Below are positions 12,901-26,914 of a stretch of DNA of 64,000 bases, in pieces. The stretch is from Ophiodon elongatus (taxonomy: Eukaryota; Chordata; Actinopteri; Perciformes; Hexagrammidae). The stretch spans positions 1,763,501 to 1,827,500 of the forward strand of contig JACSYO010001818.1 of the NCBI GenBank assembly GCA_016806645.1. The letters are read 5' to 3'. The position numbers and the translations under genes were made by a program. The notes under the pieces are model-generated. The model was not told the DNA's origin, ran no database searches, and saw only the letters and a list, made by a program, of their open reading frames with translations. Within the stretch, counting starts at the first letter, position 1, and every line of letters starts with the position of its first letter.

Positions 12901-15265
12901 GCACACAAACCAAATTACAACCATTTTCTTTTGGTTGTTTTTACATTTTTAAAACCAAAGTAACATGTTAATTACTGTGCTGTAAACGTGCTAGTAAGAA
13001 GACTTCCTTTTTCCTACGGACAGAGCTGGGCTAGCTGCTTCTATAGTCCTAATGCTAAGATAACCAGTATATTTGGCTGTGGCTCCATATTTAACAGAAT
13101 TGCATGAGAAAGCTAATTGTTTATATCATAAAAAGCCTAAAATATAGCAAACTCTTAACTTCTAGTATTAAATCTATGGAGGCACCAATCCAACTTTTTT
13201 TAGTAGTGATAACTGGGCTTTGGGTATTGGCTGGTACGGAGTACCAATCCGATACCAGTTTTTCCACAATAAGCTGAATGCTTCACTGTGTGGAAGTGAT
13301 TGGGATCATTCTTTAATGTGTAAGGCAACATCAGGCTTGACATAGACATTTTCCTGACTTTGTAAAACAAAATGTAACTAATCAGTCGATGAATATACAT
13401 TTACTGAATTGTTACATTGTACACCATGCAACTTCGTAGAAAATCTTAAATTATCAGGAATTATGTGTAAACCTTTTTTAATGCAGCAGCAAATTGGTTA
13501 AAACTCAAACAAATGTCTAAACTAAAATGTCTGCATTCTACATCCTCCTACTGTTGCAAGAACTGCACCAGGGAATAAAAGATCATGACTGCCTATTAGT
13601 GTAAATGCTGTATAATGACAGCTTTACTTCAACACCTAGGAAACTACTGTAATGCATCATGAAATTTAATGTTTTAATCAGCTTGAGGCTGGAGAAATTG
13701 CTCTTAATCAATAGAGCTCCAGCTAATTATATATTCATTACTGTATTCTGCATTGATTAAAAGTTTCTCTCAGACTTGTCAGGTGTGGATTTTATCGGGG
13801 TGACACTTCCCTATAATGGTGCCCTTTTCTATGTTCTGAAAACGCCATTAGCTATAATTATGAATCCGACTGTTAACATATTGATTCTCTTCTTAATTAG
13901 AGATGTTATAAACCCCATAGACACAGCTTCCCATTATTTTTTTGGCACAGTTATGGCTGATTAAACCGCGTAAATCAATATGTCTCTGAGTGATTTTCAA
14001 GACGGCACTCGTGTTGTCAGGGGCAACCAAGTATATCACAATATGCCATAATAGGCAGTGGAGGGAGAATGAAACACTTGCGTCATCCGGAGAAAGGAGT
14101 TTTGTCTTTCACATTATGCGATCTTCTTGGGAAAATAATGAACATGTAGATCATAAAGAGCTTCGTAACTTAAAACTGTGATATTGGTAATATCAAGAGG
14201 ACCACTTTAAATAAAATAAATCTACATTAACTCCCCCCCTCTCCTGCCTGTCGCTGGTCCCTCTGCATTAAAAAGTAAGGTGTCTGCTGCTAACTGACAT
14301 GGTAAGCATGTCAAATTGATGGCCTATTTTTACTCAAAAAGCAAAGCTGAGGGAGGGGACAGTCCATTTATAAAAGCCTCGCCTGAAGGTAAAGCTTTCA
14401 AGAGACAGATAAAATGACTGTTTCCTGTAGGAAAAGATTTAAGCGGCTTTTTATTTATTTATTTACTTCAGCTTGATTGTGTCAAGAGTTGAATTTGGAC
14501 TCAAGGTTGCCTTAGAAGTCAACACAGAACTACAAAGCTGCCTGCAGTTCTTTATTTCAAAGTCAATACAGCTGTTCTTCCAAGACATTGGTTCACCGAT
14601 ATGAACATTTGAGCTTTCTTATTGATTTTTCCCTTCTCAAAACTTATATTTCCTCTTTATATTGAAAAATAAGTTTCCAAATTCGCAGCCATTTTCAGTT
14701 TTGAATTGTTTCAAAGGCATTTTTCTTTTCTTTTTAGCTTACTACATTGAGCAACACTTACATGTCAAACTATTGGACGATAACAATAAAATGTTATGTT
14801 GATTTGCTTTTCAGTCTCAAAATGGACTGTGAAATTTAGAAAAGTTGTAATTATTTGATTATGGGTTCATGTCCCCTTGTGCCCCCCGGTATAATATGTC
14901 TCCTCACTAATATGAAAAATGGAAATAAATTACCCACACACTCGCTTTACTGCTGGCGTGAAACTTAAGCCCCTTATGTTTTATCACTGGAGTTCGGAGT
15001 CACCTTGAGACATTTGTTTGTGGGACAACTCATTTTTGATAAATCACAGAACACCTTTTACTCTTAATGTACAGTCTTTCAGTGAAGTTATCAACTCTAT
15101 TTATATGTCATCCCTCATACCACCTTCTGTTTTCCTAAGATAGCATGTTGGATGTCCGAAGGAGCCGGTCAAATATCCATAAACATCATTGCAATGACAA
15201 GAAGGCTCTCTTATCTAAGGGGGAATGTAAATAATGCTGGTGAAAGGATTGACATGTTTACCATG
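12901..15265. other. Gene-free stretch
   Basis: No exon or transposon recognised. 13680-13965 is AT-rich unique DNA with several ATTA cores (see findings). Confidence 0.45.
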
Positions 15266-15269
15266 GTAC

Positions 15270-15410
15270 TGATGACACATCGTAAAAAATAATAAGTGAA
15301 AGTCCTGCATTGAAAATGTTACTGAAGCAAAGTAAGTTTAAGCAGAAAACTGTACTTAAAGTTTCAAAAGTAAAAGTACTCCATGTAGGAATCATAAAAT
15401 ATTTTTTTTG
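15270..15410. repeat. Fragment of a dispersed repeat with AGTAAAAGTACT motif
   Basis: AAAGTCCTGCATTGAAAATG, GTACTTAAAGTTTCAAAAGT and AAAAGTACTCCATGTAGGAA are characteristic of a very common teleost repeat, of which a different part appears at 45159-45480. Confidence 0.6.
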
Positions 15411-18400
15411 TGTGAAAAAGTACTCAAACTATTTAAAAATGTTATTTATTTTCTGTCAATTGACCAATTGCTCTTTGTTCGTTTGTTCAATCTATAACAA
15501 AGCATATTTTATAAACCCTTCATATGTTTTGAATGTAAGAAATATATTTGTAAAATTATAGTAACTACAGCTTTTAAATAATATGAAATATAGCTCTCTG
15601 AAATGGAGTAGAGTAACATTAAGTTGAAATGAAACCCTTTTTTTTTTTATGTGTGAAGCCAATGATCTTGTCTTCCTGTTAAACAAAATATGAAGTGTCC
15701 TTACATAAGCTAGTACCAACCAATTTCAAACAATATCATGACATCCATATATCAATCTGCAACTTTTAGTGACGAGGGTCCAATCAAATATGAAGGATTT
15801 GATTAAAATCCCTCCTATAACTATACACCGCTCAAATATTTAGTTTCACTGAGGAAGATACTGTGACTTCCGTTTCACTGGGACTATAAACGCAGTGCTT
15901 GAGTTAAAATGTTATTTTCGCTTCCCTGAGGCTGATTTTAATTTGTCATTACCTTATTTCAAAAACGAAATCAATTACTGTTGCCAGAACTTGAGGAAAG
16001 TCGCAGCTACGAGACATTAAAACTGATCAAACTTGAATTACTTTCTCTGTAGTTTCTCAGCCAAGTAACTTAATTTTGTCTTCATGGAACCCTCATTGGG
16101 TCTGTTTAGAGATCAGCATTCAGACTACAGAGTGTTGGCAAGGCACATCCCCACTGTGTTAGAATGGCACTACCAGTGGGCGCTACCCCTCAACAGATCT
16201 CCAAAATTAATCGATGCACAAACACGCATTCGGATTGCATTTGCACACTTGATTGATATCGTTTTAATATCTGCATTTCAAATTCCTCTTTATCATCCTG
16301 CCAACAGTAAACGGCACATCCCCTTTTAAGGACGGCTGACAGCCAGCACTAAGAAGGATGTAATTTCCCTTGGTCTCCGACTCAAGTTTAAATGAGCCTG
16401 CTTGTCATGAAAAACCAGACGCTTTCAAAATATGTCCATAAAAGAATAAACTGTTTTGACATCTCTGAAATGATAAAGTGAACTATTAAATATAATTTGA
16501 TTGCAGATAGTAAAACAAAACAGATTCCAGCATAAACAGTCATTTAAGTAATGAAAAGAGTGCCGACAAAGACTAATCTGGGTCTATAAGTTATATAGCA
16601 ATTCACGTTGTGTTTCGAGTGTTGTATGCTCAACCTGGAATAACTGCAAAATAAACAAACCCACTCATTCACTACACTCTTTAATGCAGTGCCCACTTGG
16701 AAAAAATGGAAGAGGACGATGAGAGAGACTAGAAACTGTGGTCATTATACAGTCGGCATCGAGAAAGAAGTCATTCATTTGATTTGGCAAAGGCAGGAAA
16801 GCAAGTCAGAAACAGGCACCACTACAGAAAGTGCTCAACATGGACAATCTGGCATCTGTGGTGGAACACTGGCTGATATATGGGGCTTAATTAATGAGGA
16901 ACAGGTGTGGCTTGACGAGGTAATGAGGGACAGGTGTGAAGGGGAGGGGGGAGGGAGGGGGAGCAGGATAAGCTGACTGGCAGGAGGGACGACTGGTGGA
17001 CAGATGAGGAAATGTACCGGCATGACCATAGGCCTTAGGCAGGAGGGGACAGGAAACAGGGAACTAGAGTTGTAAACATAACCTGCAGGAGACAGCTAGC
17101 ATGGCTAACAACATGCGGTCCACAATGTTGTAAATCATACAGCATTTCATAAAGCATCATCATTCGTCATTAACCTCTGTGACGGTCCTTACACTCATAC
17201 AGCCGAACAACATCATTCTAATCTGCTTCTTCCATTTATATCTCCGGATGACCAGTCAGTGCCACCTCCTCTCTCAAACCAGCCGGACAATGCCGAGCCC
17301 CGGGATTTCACATGTCAAAGTTCAATCGGATGGAGCCATGCGCTAATGGTAGTAAAATTCTCTATTAGCAGAATACAGAATTTTTTTTTTTGCTTTTGTT
17401 CATGCAAGTGAACGCTATTGCACTTGCTCTATGGGCCCATGAATTGCATAAAATCCAGGTAACTTTTGTAACGAGGAAGTACATTTTTGGGGGGGAAGGG
17501 GGAGGTTTCATGCGCCACTGAGCAACTTTCATTGGAATAAACATTGCCCCGCCTCCAACGCTGTAGCCCAGTTCTGTTTATTCAAAGTATTCATGGCAGA
17601 GAGACGTTCTCTTCCGGTTGTGAAATTGACCTGCACTCTTTCACTTCATGCAAAGTAAAATCTGAATTCACTTTTAAATGCATATTCCCCTTGAGACACA
17701 GCCACTTATTTTTCTGTGGTACCTTAGGTTGGTGTAGCCTGAATGTTGTTATATGGTGTTACAGCTTTTATTATGGCCTATAAAGAATATTTTGTTTATT
17801 TAATACAGAAAAAGGTAGGACAATTGTGTGAAGAATACAGGTGAGAAATTGTATATATTTAATATATTTTTTTATACTTTTGCATTGAAAATGTTATTGC
17901 GTTTGGGTGCAGTGTGTACACATGTAAAAGTTCCTGTCATTCTGTACTCAGTGAACATCAACACTCTCGTTACATCCGTTTTTTATAATTATTATTATGA
18001 GTAACAGCATAGCTGACTTTTCCTTCAACCTTTCACAACATTGACATCCCGGACAATGTGAAGAAGAAGTACAAAGAGATGGACTGGAGAGGAAGAAAAG
18101 AACACAGTTATACAATACATTCCAAAGGCAGACAAATAATAGAAGTGTTGCCAAGGGGAGTCTTATTCAATATCAATTTGTCCTGCGTGCATCTGGTGAA
18201 GGGCATGTTCATCACCAAGAACCAAAACTGTGAGGTTAGTAGTCCCAGTGAAGTGAGTACGAGACAACAAATAAAGAAATATGTATCGTTAATAATCTGA
18301 TGTGACCAGAGCATGTGTGTTTTCTACTGCATAGGAGGAAGAAATGAATGGACATATGCATGCAGACAAATGGAAAGCCTCGGTTAGTACAAGGCCATCA

Positions 18401-18460
18401 CAAAGAAAGCATTCCTGCACAATGGATAAGGCCTTAATTATACTATATATTCACAAACAT
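15411..18460. other. Gene-free stretch
   Basis: Nothing recognised with confidence. 16850-17060 (CACACCTGT-like words on the minus strand and purine-rich runs) may be a weak retroelement remnant. Confidence 0.4.
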
Positions 18461-18464
18461 TCAA

Positions 18465-18770
18465 ATGTGATCACTTGTGAGGTCACAGTGTGCCACGTGT
18501 GTGCCAAATTTGAATTCCCTCCAGGCGTTTCTGTGTGGATGGATTCAAAAGAATCGTATGCGCGTGAGGTCACTGTGACCTTGACCTTTGACCACCCAAA
18601 TTTAATCAGGTCATGCTTGAGTCCAAGATGACATTTTTGATAAATTTGAAGAAACTCCCTCCTGGCGTTCATGACATGAATTGTACAGACGTCTGTACGG
18701 ACCACATGAAAAACATAATGCACCTGGCCACGGCTGTCGCCAGCGCAAAGGCATAAAAATATAAATAACT
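18465..18770. repeat. Dispersed teleost repeat with GACCTTTGACCACC and CGGCTGTCGCC motifs
   Basis: The order CTGTGACCTTGACCTTTGACC, TTGAGTCCAAGATGACAT, AATTTGAAGAAACTCCCTCC, CAGACGTCTGTACGGACC, GGCCACGGCTGTCGCCAGCG followed by GCATAAAAA is one I recall from many fish genomes. Class not assigned. Confidence 0.55.
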
Positions 18771-20379
18771 TTTTTGTTGCTATGCTACAACAGGCAGATG
18801 TTTGTTGTTTTTTTGCATGTGCTATGTACAGTAGATAATACATGACTATCTAGACCTGCATATGCTCCTTTGGGAACCTAATAAATCATTATAAAGTATA
18901 TTATGTGAAACCACGCATCTCCGACATTCAAACTTTTCATGGCCTAAGATATTTTTTTTGTGATGATGCAATCTCTCGATTGTCCAATGTTTTTTTTATG
19001 ATTTGTGTGACAAAAGAAGTAAGAAGAATACTTAAAAATGCTGAATCACCAAATTTGGTTTCCCCAACACGGCGTATGGTTTTTGTTCATTATTCACTTG
19101 AGATGATTAATGTATTGTAAAATATGTATGCAAATTAAACTGCTGTATTTCTCCATACACACATGTTTCATTCATCGCCGTTAAATGTAAAAGGCCTAAT
19201 ACATATCTTTGAAGCATTTACTTAATTAATATTCTTCAACTGAATAAACAGAATATTAATAAAACACCAAAGTTGCAACAAACAGCTTCTATGAACATTT
19301 GAAAGAATGTCAGACAAATAACCTCAAAGTCCAAAATGAAAGCCTCAGCAGGAGATCTGTAATGTTCTATTAGCTCTCCTCATGTACTTCATGTTGTAAA
19401 TAAACATGTTTTTTTTTCTTTCATATCAGCTGATGAAAGACATTCAGATCTGCACATCTCCAAGACAAGCTGTTGGAAGACTTAAACACACTTGGAAGCA
19501 GCTCCTGTTTAGTCAGAAGGTAAAAGATCAAACTATGTAGTCTTCAATAAGTGTGATAATACAACTTCCAGTGACTCAAGCCACCACAAATAATCCCTCC
19601 AGTATCAGAGAGGAAGCTAGTCCATTGGCACTCTGTCCTTCTGAGAACACAACACTTGTAATCAGTGCTGGCATTTAAAAACCAGTCAAAACACACTCAG
19701 CAGGGGATATAAGTGAACTTAGCAGGAACTTTGGCACTTAATATAGGAAATAAAACTTGGACAAGTGGGCACTAATATGTCACTGAGCTCCCACTTTCAG
19801 AGTTGCCTCCCTTATGACTAATCTGTACTTTAAATGAGCTGAGTCTGAACTAAGAGTCAATTGATGGTCATGCAGCACTGTGGTAGCAAGCTGCTTCTGT
19901 GAGCAGGCCAGACAACAAACTACAAATGTTCAAATAGTTGATCATCATTAAAAAACAACAACAATAAACTGTCTATGGTGCTGCATTTTAAAGTTTGGGG
20001 TCAACAAATACGAAGAAAACACAGTTAATTAATTAAAACTCTTAGATCTATTTGATCCTGATGCATGCACAAACCGAGCCATTCAGAGTGCCATAATCTT
20101 AAACTATGAAATGTATAGAAAGTGCCTCGAAGTATAAGCGCATGCGTTTTATTCTCTTTAAAAACAGATGGTTCTTTGACAGCACGATCACTTTTCTGCA
20201 TATGCTATTGGCCTACGTACGTCATGTGGCACAGGCAGCTTGAATTCAAAAACTTAAATTTCTTCGTACGGAAGCGATTGAATACACAGTCATATCACAA
20301 AGATTTGTTTTGCATTCAGGATGAATAAAGTTGCTCAGCTTCGACTGCTCTAAATGGTTGAGAACTAAATGGTTGGTTT

Positions 20380-20380
<1 letters not shown>
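18771..20380. other. Gene-free stretch
   Basis: No exon or repeat recognised. Confidence 0.45.

Positions 20381-20443
<63 letters not shown>
20381..20443. repeat. (CT)n microsatellite
   Basis: About 31 uninterrupted CT units. Confidence 0.97.
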
Positions 20444-20447
<4 letters not shown>

Positions 20448-20882
20448 TTCAGCCTCAGTGTTCACTCAGACTGCATTTCACCAGGTGAAATGTACCCATG
20501 TGTTTTAACTGTCCTTGCACTTAGTACATCCAAGTACTAATACAAGTATCATTACGGGCATGCAGTAACAAAAGAAGATTGAAAACAAAGACTTATTATT
20601 TTTTTGTCAGTGCCTACCCTCTCAAAGTTCCATTCTACTCTCGTAAACAAACCTCAACAAGCGACGCAAAGGGAAGATTTATGCTCGGGCTTGTGTTCGA
20701 AACAGTATTTTTGGGGATTTACAAAAGAAAAGACTTTAAGGACGAGAACTAAATGGTTGGTTTACAAATGTACGTCTGGTTAACTTGACCCCATCTCAGT
20801 AACAGTTTACTGGATTTTACTCCTAAATCATCGTTATTGATAGCCTGTGAATCGCTCATGCTAATTGCAAAGATCAATCCAT

Positions 20883-21295
20883 AGACTGTATGAAGAAGTG
20901 GACGTGGTCGTCGTGACGCCACCCACTGGTTTGTGGACTGCATTTCTTTTTGCCTCGAGTTTGGCATTTTGGCCGTCGCAGTTTTGGATTACAGTCGTTG
21001 CCATCTGAACTTTTTGCAACCGGTGAACAGAAGTTGTCATATACTGCTCTGGTAGCTACCCGTCAATCACAAGGTAGCCCGCATCTGAGACTATAAACTA
21101 ATTTATACAATGTTTACTGAGGCAAAAAATGAAGTGAGAAGAGGATCATTTTCTCACAGACTTCCATACAATCTGACTTGACTCTGCAACCAGAGGAGTC
21201 GCCCCCTGATGGTCAGTTGAGGAAATGCAAATTTAAGACACTTCCGCATTGGCCTCACTCTTCAGAACCGGAGGTTGCCACCTGGACTAATCTCT
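20883..21295 (+). repeat. Dispersed repeat, copy 1
   Basis: Marked by GAAGAAGTGGACGTGGTCGT, CAATCACAAGGTAGCC, GTCGCCCCCTGATGGTCAGT, ACACTTCCGCATTGGC and TTCAGAACCGGAGGTTGCC. Several of these words recur in inverted orientation at 24927-25222, which shows the family is repeated within this window. Confidence 0.7.
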
Positions 21296-24200
21296 ATTAT
21301 TTCCAGCACATACACATATCCTAGCCTGGCATGTAAAACTCAAATTCACAGTATTTGCATCCCAAACAAATTAATTGTGTTTACAACAGTTTATACTGTA
21401 TATGTTCACCATACAGTCCCTACAGTACAAACTCTTAAGGGTTTCTGATGCAGTCACTGACCCAAAGAATACAGTAGAACTAAAAATGTGTGAGGGGGGA
21501 GAGGGTTTCTAATATGTAAAATGTAAAAATAAATGTAACATAAATACAGAAAACTTCAAAATAACTCAACAACACTTTGGAACACAAACGCCGATCTCCT
21601 GGTTGAAAGCCTTGTGCCCATCCACCTCCCCTCCCACACACCATGTATGGGTTTTTTCAATCTTTATTTTACGCCATCACACTCCTGGAGCTCTGAGCGA
21701 CGATTAATAATACAGATAGTTTTACGTTTTAGTTATTCGAAAGCCTGGTGTGTCTCATACAGACAGAATTGGACATAGGAATCCTTGTGACATTCAGTAT
21801 GTTTACAAGTTCTGCTTTTCTCATTACTGAGGTGCATGAAACTAAACGACACATTTCAAAACACATTTTACATCTCTATGAATTTAAAAAGGCCTGTAAT
21901 AGCTGGAGGACAATACGCTCACATAATTACGACTTTAAATTCCCAATTTGCCAAACAATAAAGATCCTGCTGATTCAGTGACTTCTTTCAATCAACATTT
22001 GATTGAGTAGGTTCGCCTCATCGATCTGATGGTTCCCCGGGGAGACTTTTATTTCTGCTGAGGAGACGGAACAACGCTGATTACAGAGTCAGTATGTACT
22101 TCAAACTTTATCAAGGCAGAAAAGGAACAGAGGGTTCAGACACTGACATATTTCAAAAACTGATATCAAATAAGAGATATTTATGAACACGCATATAAAA
22201 CACAAACACACAGAAGTGAGAGCTGCTTTGCCTGAGCTCAGATTATTTGTGCATAAATTTATACAGCCAGTAATTCAAACACAATTTCTTTATGATACCG
22301 CCTCCACGTCTATGATAACAAGCCATGCTTGGGAGATGCACATTAAAACAACTTCTTACTGGCAGCAGTTTTGACCTTTATCAAACATCCAATAGAACCA
22401 CTTATCATTCACTACCAGTACTGACTCCCGAGACTGTGTCTGGTGAGTTGGCCATAACAAAGAAGTGTATCAATATAAAAAGTAAGTTAGACCTGCAATT
22501 CGACTGCCAGAATGTCTAGTACAAAGAAGCCCTCTATCAGAAATATTTCTTATGAGGGCAGAATGCCAGTAAAAATTTCAGTTTATTTGTAAATAGATGC
22601 AATGTCTCCAAATCCAAAGTGTGTCAAGCGAACTATGATGTAAGCGCAGATATTTTGCAATCTGAGGGCTGCAGGCTGCAATAGCTCAGAATTAGTAATG
22701 TGAGTTCAGCTAAAAGCTCTAAATGTTAGAGGTGAAGGGCTGAACAACTTCTTTAACTGCACATTTCAGCAGAAGTGCATGCAAGAGTGTCTTCATTTCT
22801 CACTGCATCACCTTTGGGATATTTACCTTAAAAAAGGACAGACGTCCAGCGCGACGTTAACATCTGTGGGAGGTGGTAATGTGAAGATCTGTGAGGAGGG
22901 AATCTTCAAAGCAGCTGGGAAATTAAAAGCAACGGCTCAACAACAAACGGCTGCTGTAGTGCCCTAGATTAATGCACTTCAAACTGTACACTAGTGGGGC
23001 GGCATGTGCTCTTAAACTTTAAAACACTATAAATAAATCAAGTAGAAAAACACGGCAGATCCTTCAAATCTGTAAACTCTGGTAGGATTTGACAGACCTT
23101 TCCTTTGACTTGCTTTAAATATTGATGGCCTGCGGTAATAGAGGACCACAACCATCTATGTCACAGCACAGTGAGGGGGTCAATCTTTTGTACCTTTTAG
23201 AGTGGGTGTACTCGTGTATGTTTTCCGACACTCTGAGATGAGCCGTAAAGCATCTATTTAGAAATAAAACGTGAATCGTTAAAAAAACGTGTATTTCTTC
23301 TCTCGTTCACCCTTCCCACACATCCAGCGTTATAAAGAGGTGATAAACACGTGTAGGCCACACTTGCACAGATGCACTAAAAGTTAACCTTCAAATCTAA
23401 TTAGAATTCCAAACAAGAAAAAAAAAAAAAAAAAGCTCCCCCCTTTACTGATGTGTCATTAGTAAGTACAATCTGCAGGAAAATTAGTCAAGTGAACCAG
23501 ACATAACCAAATTTCATCTGCATCTTAAGAAGCTGTGAATCTGACCGCAAGACAAAACAAATTCACATGCACACATGAATAATCTAGAAGGATTACGGAT
23601 CATGTGAATCAGTTCTTTTGGGCAGTTTTCTGCTTTCAACAACTCCATTTTGTTAAATGTTAGCGAATGAGGTGGCAGTAACCCACACATTCAGAATGAC
23701 AGGATTGTAAGTGATTATAAAAGTCCTCTGCTCAGTGTTCTTTCCCTGCGTGAACATGAGCGGTGATGGGATTTAACTAGGTGTGGGTTTACGCTGACAT
23801 CTGGTGGAAGATGTGTGAGCTTGCAGATTGTACACTATATAAACAAAGTAATCCTTCAGTGAATCATGTATTTATTCATACAAGAAAAGTTGGATCAGAT
23901 GCCTGTAATGATAACACAGTTTAACCCATTTGTTTCATGTTCCTTTATTTAACCAGCAAAAGGTCTGAGAGATCAAAATCTCTTTTTCCAGAGTGACCTG
24001 TCGAAGAGGGCATCATAAAACCATTACAACGGTAAATACCAGCAACATAAAACATCCAGTACAATTAAACAGGTACGATTTTGTCAATTTGTTGATTTAA
24101 TCAACTGATCTGAGTTTCTCCACAAAGAATCACACAAAAGCACCACTTAAAATAGTGTCCTTACCATGGATATGCTCACAAGTCATTGGGCATGAATAAG

Positions 24201-24926
24201 CATAAAAGATGATCGTATATGATTATGATGTAATATGATGGAGCTATTATATTAAAGTGTATATTTAGGCTGCACAATAGTGTACATTGATATGACAACG
24301 TCTACACACCACACCAGAAAGCCGTAGTGTCCAAACCAACAATGAATTCTGTTTACGGGACTTTACCGCATGCAAACGGTAAATTAGAAATACAACCACG
24401 TTCCTCAGTGTAGCTTCACTACAATTAACTAGAAAAGTGAAAAAAAACTCAAGACAGCTCAACAAAAATGGCCGACAATAGGCCTAAATAAAATGAGCTC
24501 TGGACACCGTGACGGGTGTAGCAAGCAATATTAGGCTTCATCAATTAAATAGCCTGACATTTCTTTTATAGAATCAACAGCAGAATAAAACATCCGCAAG
24601 GCAGACAACACAGAGCTGAGCAAACAAACAATACAAAAAAAACCTCCACGGCAGCTGCAGCCACAAACACACATATTAAAAGGAAAAAGAGAGACTGCAC
24701 AGATTTTACATTAAGTGGAGTGTACAAATGTGCACATGGCTCGGTTGTCTCACAGCCATCACACTCAGTGTGTTGTTGGACCCACCTGTCCGAAGTCTTG
24801 TGCAACTCAAAGTCCTCCTCAATCTGTTCCAGTTTCAACTACTCTTATGGTCTCAATCATTAGTTTCAATACAGCATAAATTAGTAAATTATGGAGTAAA
24901 ATACACGATAAAGCAGGGTATGCTTT
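21296..24926. other. Gene-free stretch
   Basis: No exon, RNA gene or transposon recognised; one A-run near 23420. Confidence 0.45.
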
Positions 24927-25222
24927 AGGGGGTGGCTACCTTGTGATGGACAGGTCGCTACCATGGTGTTGTACCGGTGTCTGTGTTTTTGTACTAGAAC
25001 TTTAACTCTTACACAGTGGGTTTTCAGTTCATGAAACCTAATTAACCTTTTTCGTCACCTAATAATGTCTTAATAATTCGTTCAGTTGTACTTAGCTCCA
25101 ACTTCTCGCGTCACTTCTGGTTGTAAAAAAAAACCAAGATGGCGACCGCCAGAGAGCCTAACCTGAGGCTTCAGAACCTATTGGCGATGTCACGGTGACT
25201 ACGTCCACTTCTTCTGTAAAGT
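24927..25222 (-). repeat. Dispersed repeat, copy 2 (inverted relative to copy 1)
   Basis: Contains GGCTACCTTGTGATGGAC, CAAGATGGCGACCGCC, GAGGCTTCAGAACCTATTGG and GACTACGTCCACTTCTTC, which are reverse complements of words in 20883-21295. Confidence 0.7.
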
Positions 25223-26429
25223 GGTAACCCTTCCTTTTGTCAGTCTTAACTTGCACATCGTATGGAGGTAACAAAATACAGATAAATCCATAAAGCATTG
25301 TTATTACACCAAACAAAGAAATGCACCCCACGTTATGCTATTCTCATTAAAAATTAAGAAAAGTGATGTCTGTTTAAGTACAGGGTCAAGCTGATGAAAC
25401 AATATTAAGTGCATTCTTTGCGCTTCTAAAGAGAGCCCGGTTTACAACAATAGTCACACTGATTATTATTTCAAGAAGAATTCAAATAGTTGCAGAATTT
25501 TCTCAACGGCTTGACCTTGCTGCCTCTCCATTATTCACACAGCGCGCTTTCTCATTTGGTTCTCGTTAGAGGTCACGCTGTTGGGAGATTTGAACTCGTG
25601 TAAAACTTTTTAATAGCCAAACTGCTGCCAGCCTCCGGGGCCGGCCCTCACAGGCTGTGATTGAACTGGCCCCGGGTGGGCGTGAGATGCTCCCGCTGAA
25701 GGTTACACAATGCGGTGATGAGAGGGGAGTCTGCTGGGATCATAATTGGTGTGTTTCTGTTGAACAGGTTTGATTAAAGATGTAGAGATGTCATGTAGAT
25801 GTGAAACTCTCTGGCTCAAAAAAAAAAGACAAACTCGACAGGTGATGGGTGGACGTTTTATTATCTGGCATGCACATGTTCTTGCACAAGGGCATTGAGC
25901 AATTTGTGTCCTCACTTTTAATCACGCTCCAGTGCACTGCATGACCGTACTTTACGTCTTTTACACTTAATTAAATAATCTCTAATATATGAACGATCTA
26001 ACAACTCGCATGAGTCGCATGTGAGCCCAGCCTGCCCATTTGAAATGATCTAGAACCGCCACTCCTCTCAAATACTCATAAAAATTATTTTTTTTAGGAA
26101 TTTATTATAAATCATTTCCTGTTTTTGTAATAAGATCGAGCAGTTGAGGTTTTGGCGTGTGCACTTTTTCCTTCATTCCACCTTGCCTCTACTAGAGGTC
26201 GAGAGTCCTTTCCCAGAGGACCTTGGAAATTGGAGTGAATATATTGAAGCAACGGTCAGTGGAGCATTTTAAACACACTCGAAATATCTTCATTTTTTTT
26301 CCATTTATGTTTTGTGAAAAAGGAAAATATACAAAAACACAGCAAAATAGCCTCACAATAATCTACACAAAGTTGACAGCGTTTGCTCTAATTAGATGCA
26401 ATTGTGTATCCGTGACATATCATCAGCTT
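25223..26429. other. Gene-free stretch downstream of the receptor gene
   Basis: No exon recognised. It may contain a longer form of the receptor's 3' untranslated region (AATAAA near 26104-26099 on the minus strand). Confidence 0.4.
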
Positions 26430-26914
26430 TCTACAATAATGTCACCATCATATTTATTTTTTACAGTAATACCACGAATAGCTTTGAAACAAGCAATACA
26501 GTCCGCACAAACATTGAGTCACAGCTGTAACAGTGAAATTATCAAATAGTTCAGTCAGAAATACATCTACTGTACACGTCCCACTGCTGACATGTCTCTT
26601 ACATTATGTCTGTATTCATGTATCCTACTGTTAATATAGAAAAGGCATCAAGTCACACTTTTTGTATTAAAATGATCGTCGCCAAAGGTTCTTCAGTCTC
26701 ACTTCTTCCGTCCTTCTTTGCGCCTGTAAAACCTCCATCTTGTGTAACACTGAGGAGCATTTCTCTGAGCGTCCACTCCTGTGATTTAGTTTTGAGTTCA
26801 CTGGAGCTGCAGGAGATCACTAATCTCTGGCCGTGTCCATTTGGCTCTCTGATATGAGATAGTTAGTTATTGTGATCACAAATGGATGCATGACGCAGCA
26901 GTCGGGGCCTCGCC
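26430..26914 (-). other. Probable 3' untranslated region with poly(A) signal of the receptor gene
   Basis: Downstream of the stop codon there is no further open exon. The first AATAAA on the minus strand is at 26458-26453 (read as TTTATT on the plus strand), a suitable polyadenylation signal that would give an untranslated region of about 480 bp. Another AATAAA lies near 26104-26099, so a longer form is possible. The transcript end is inferred, not seen. Confidence 0.4.
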
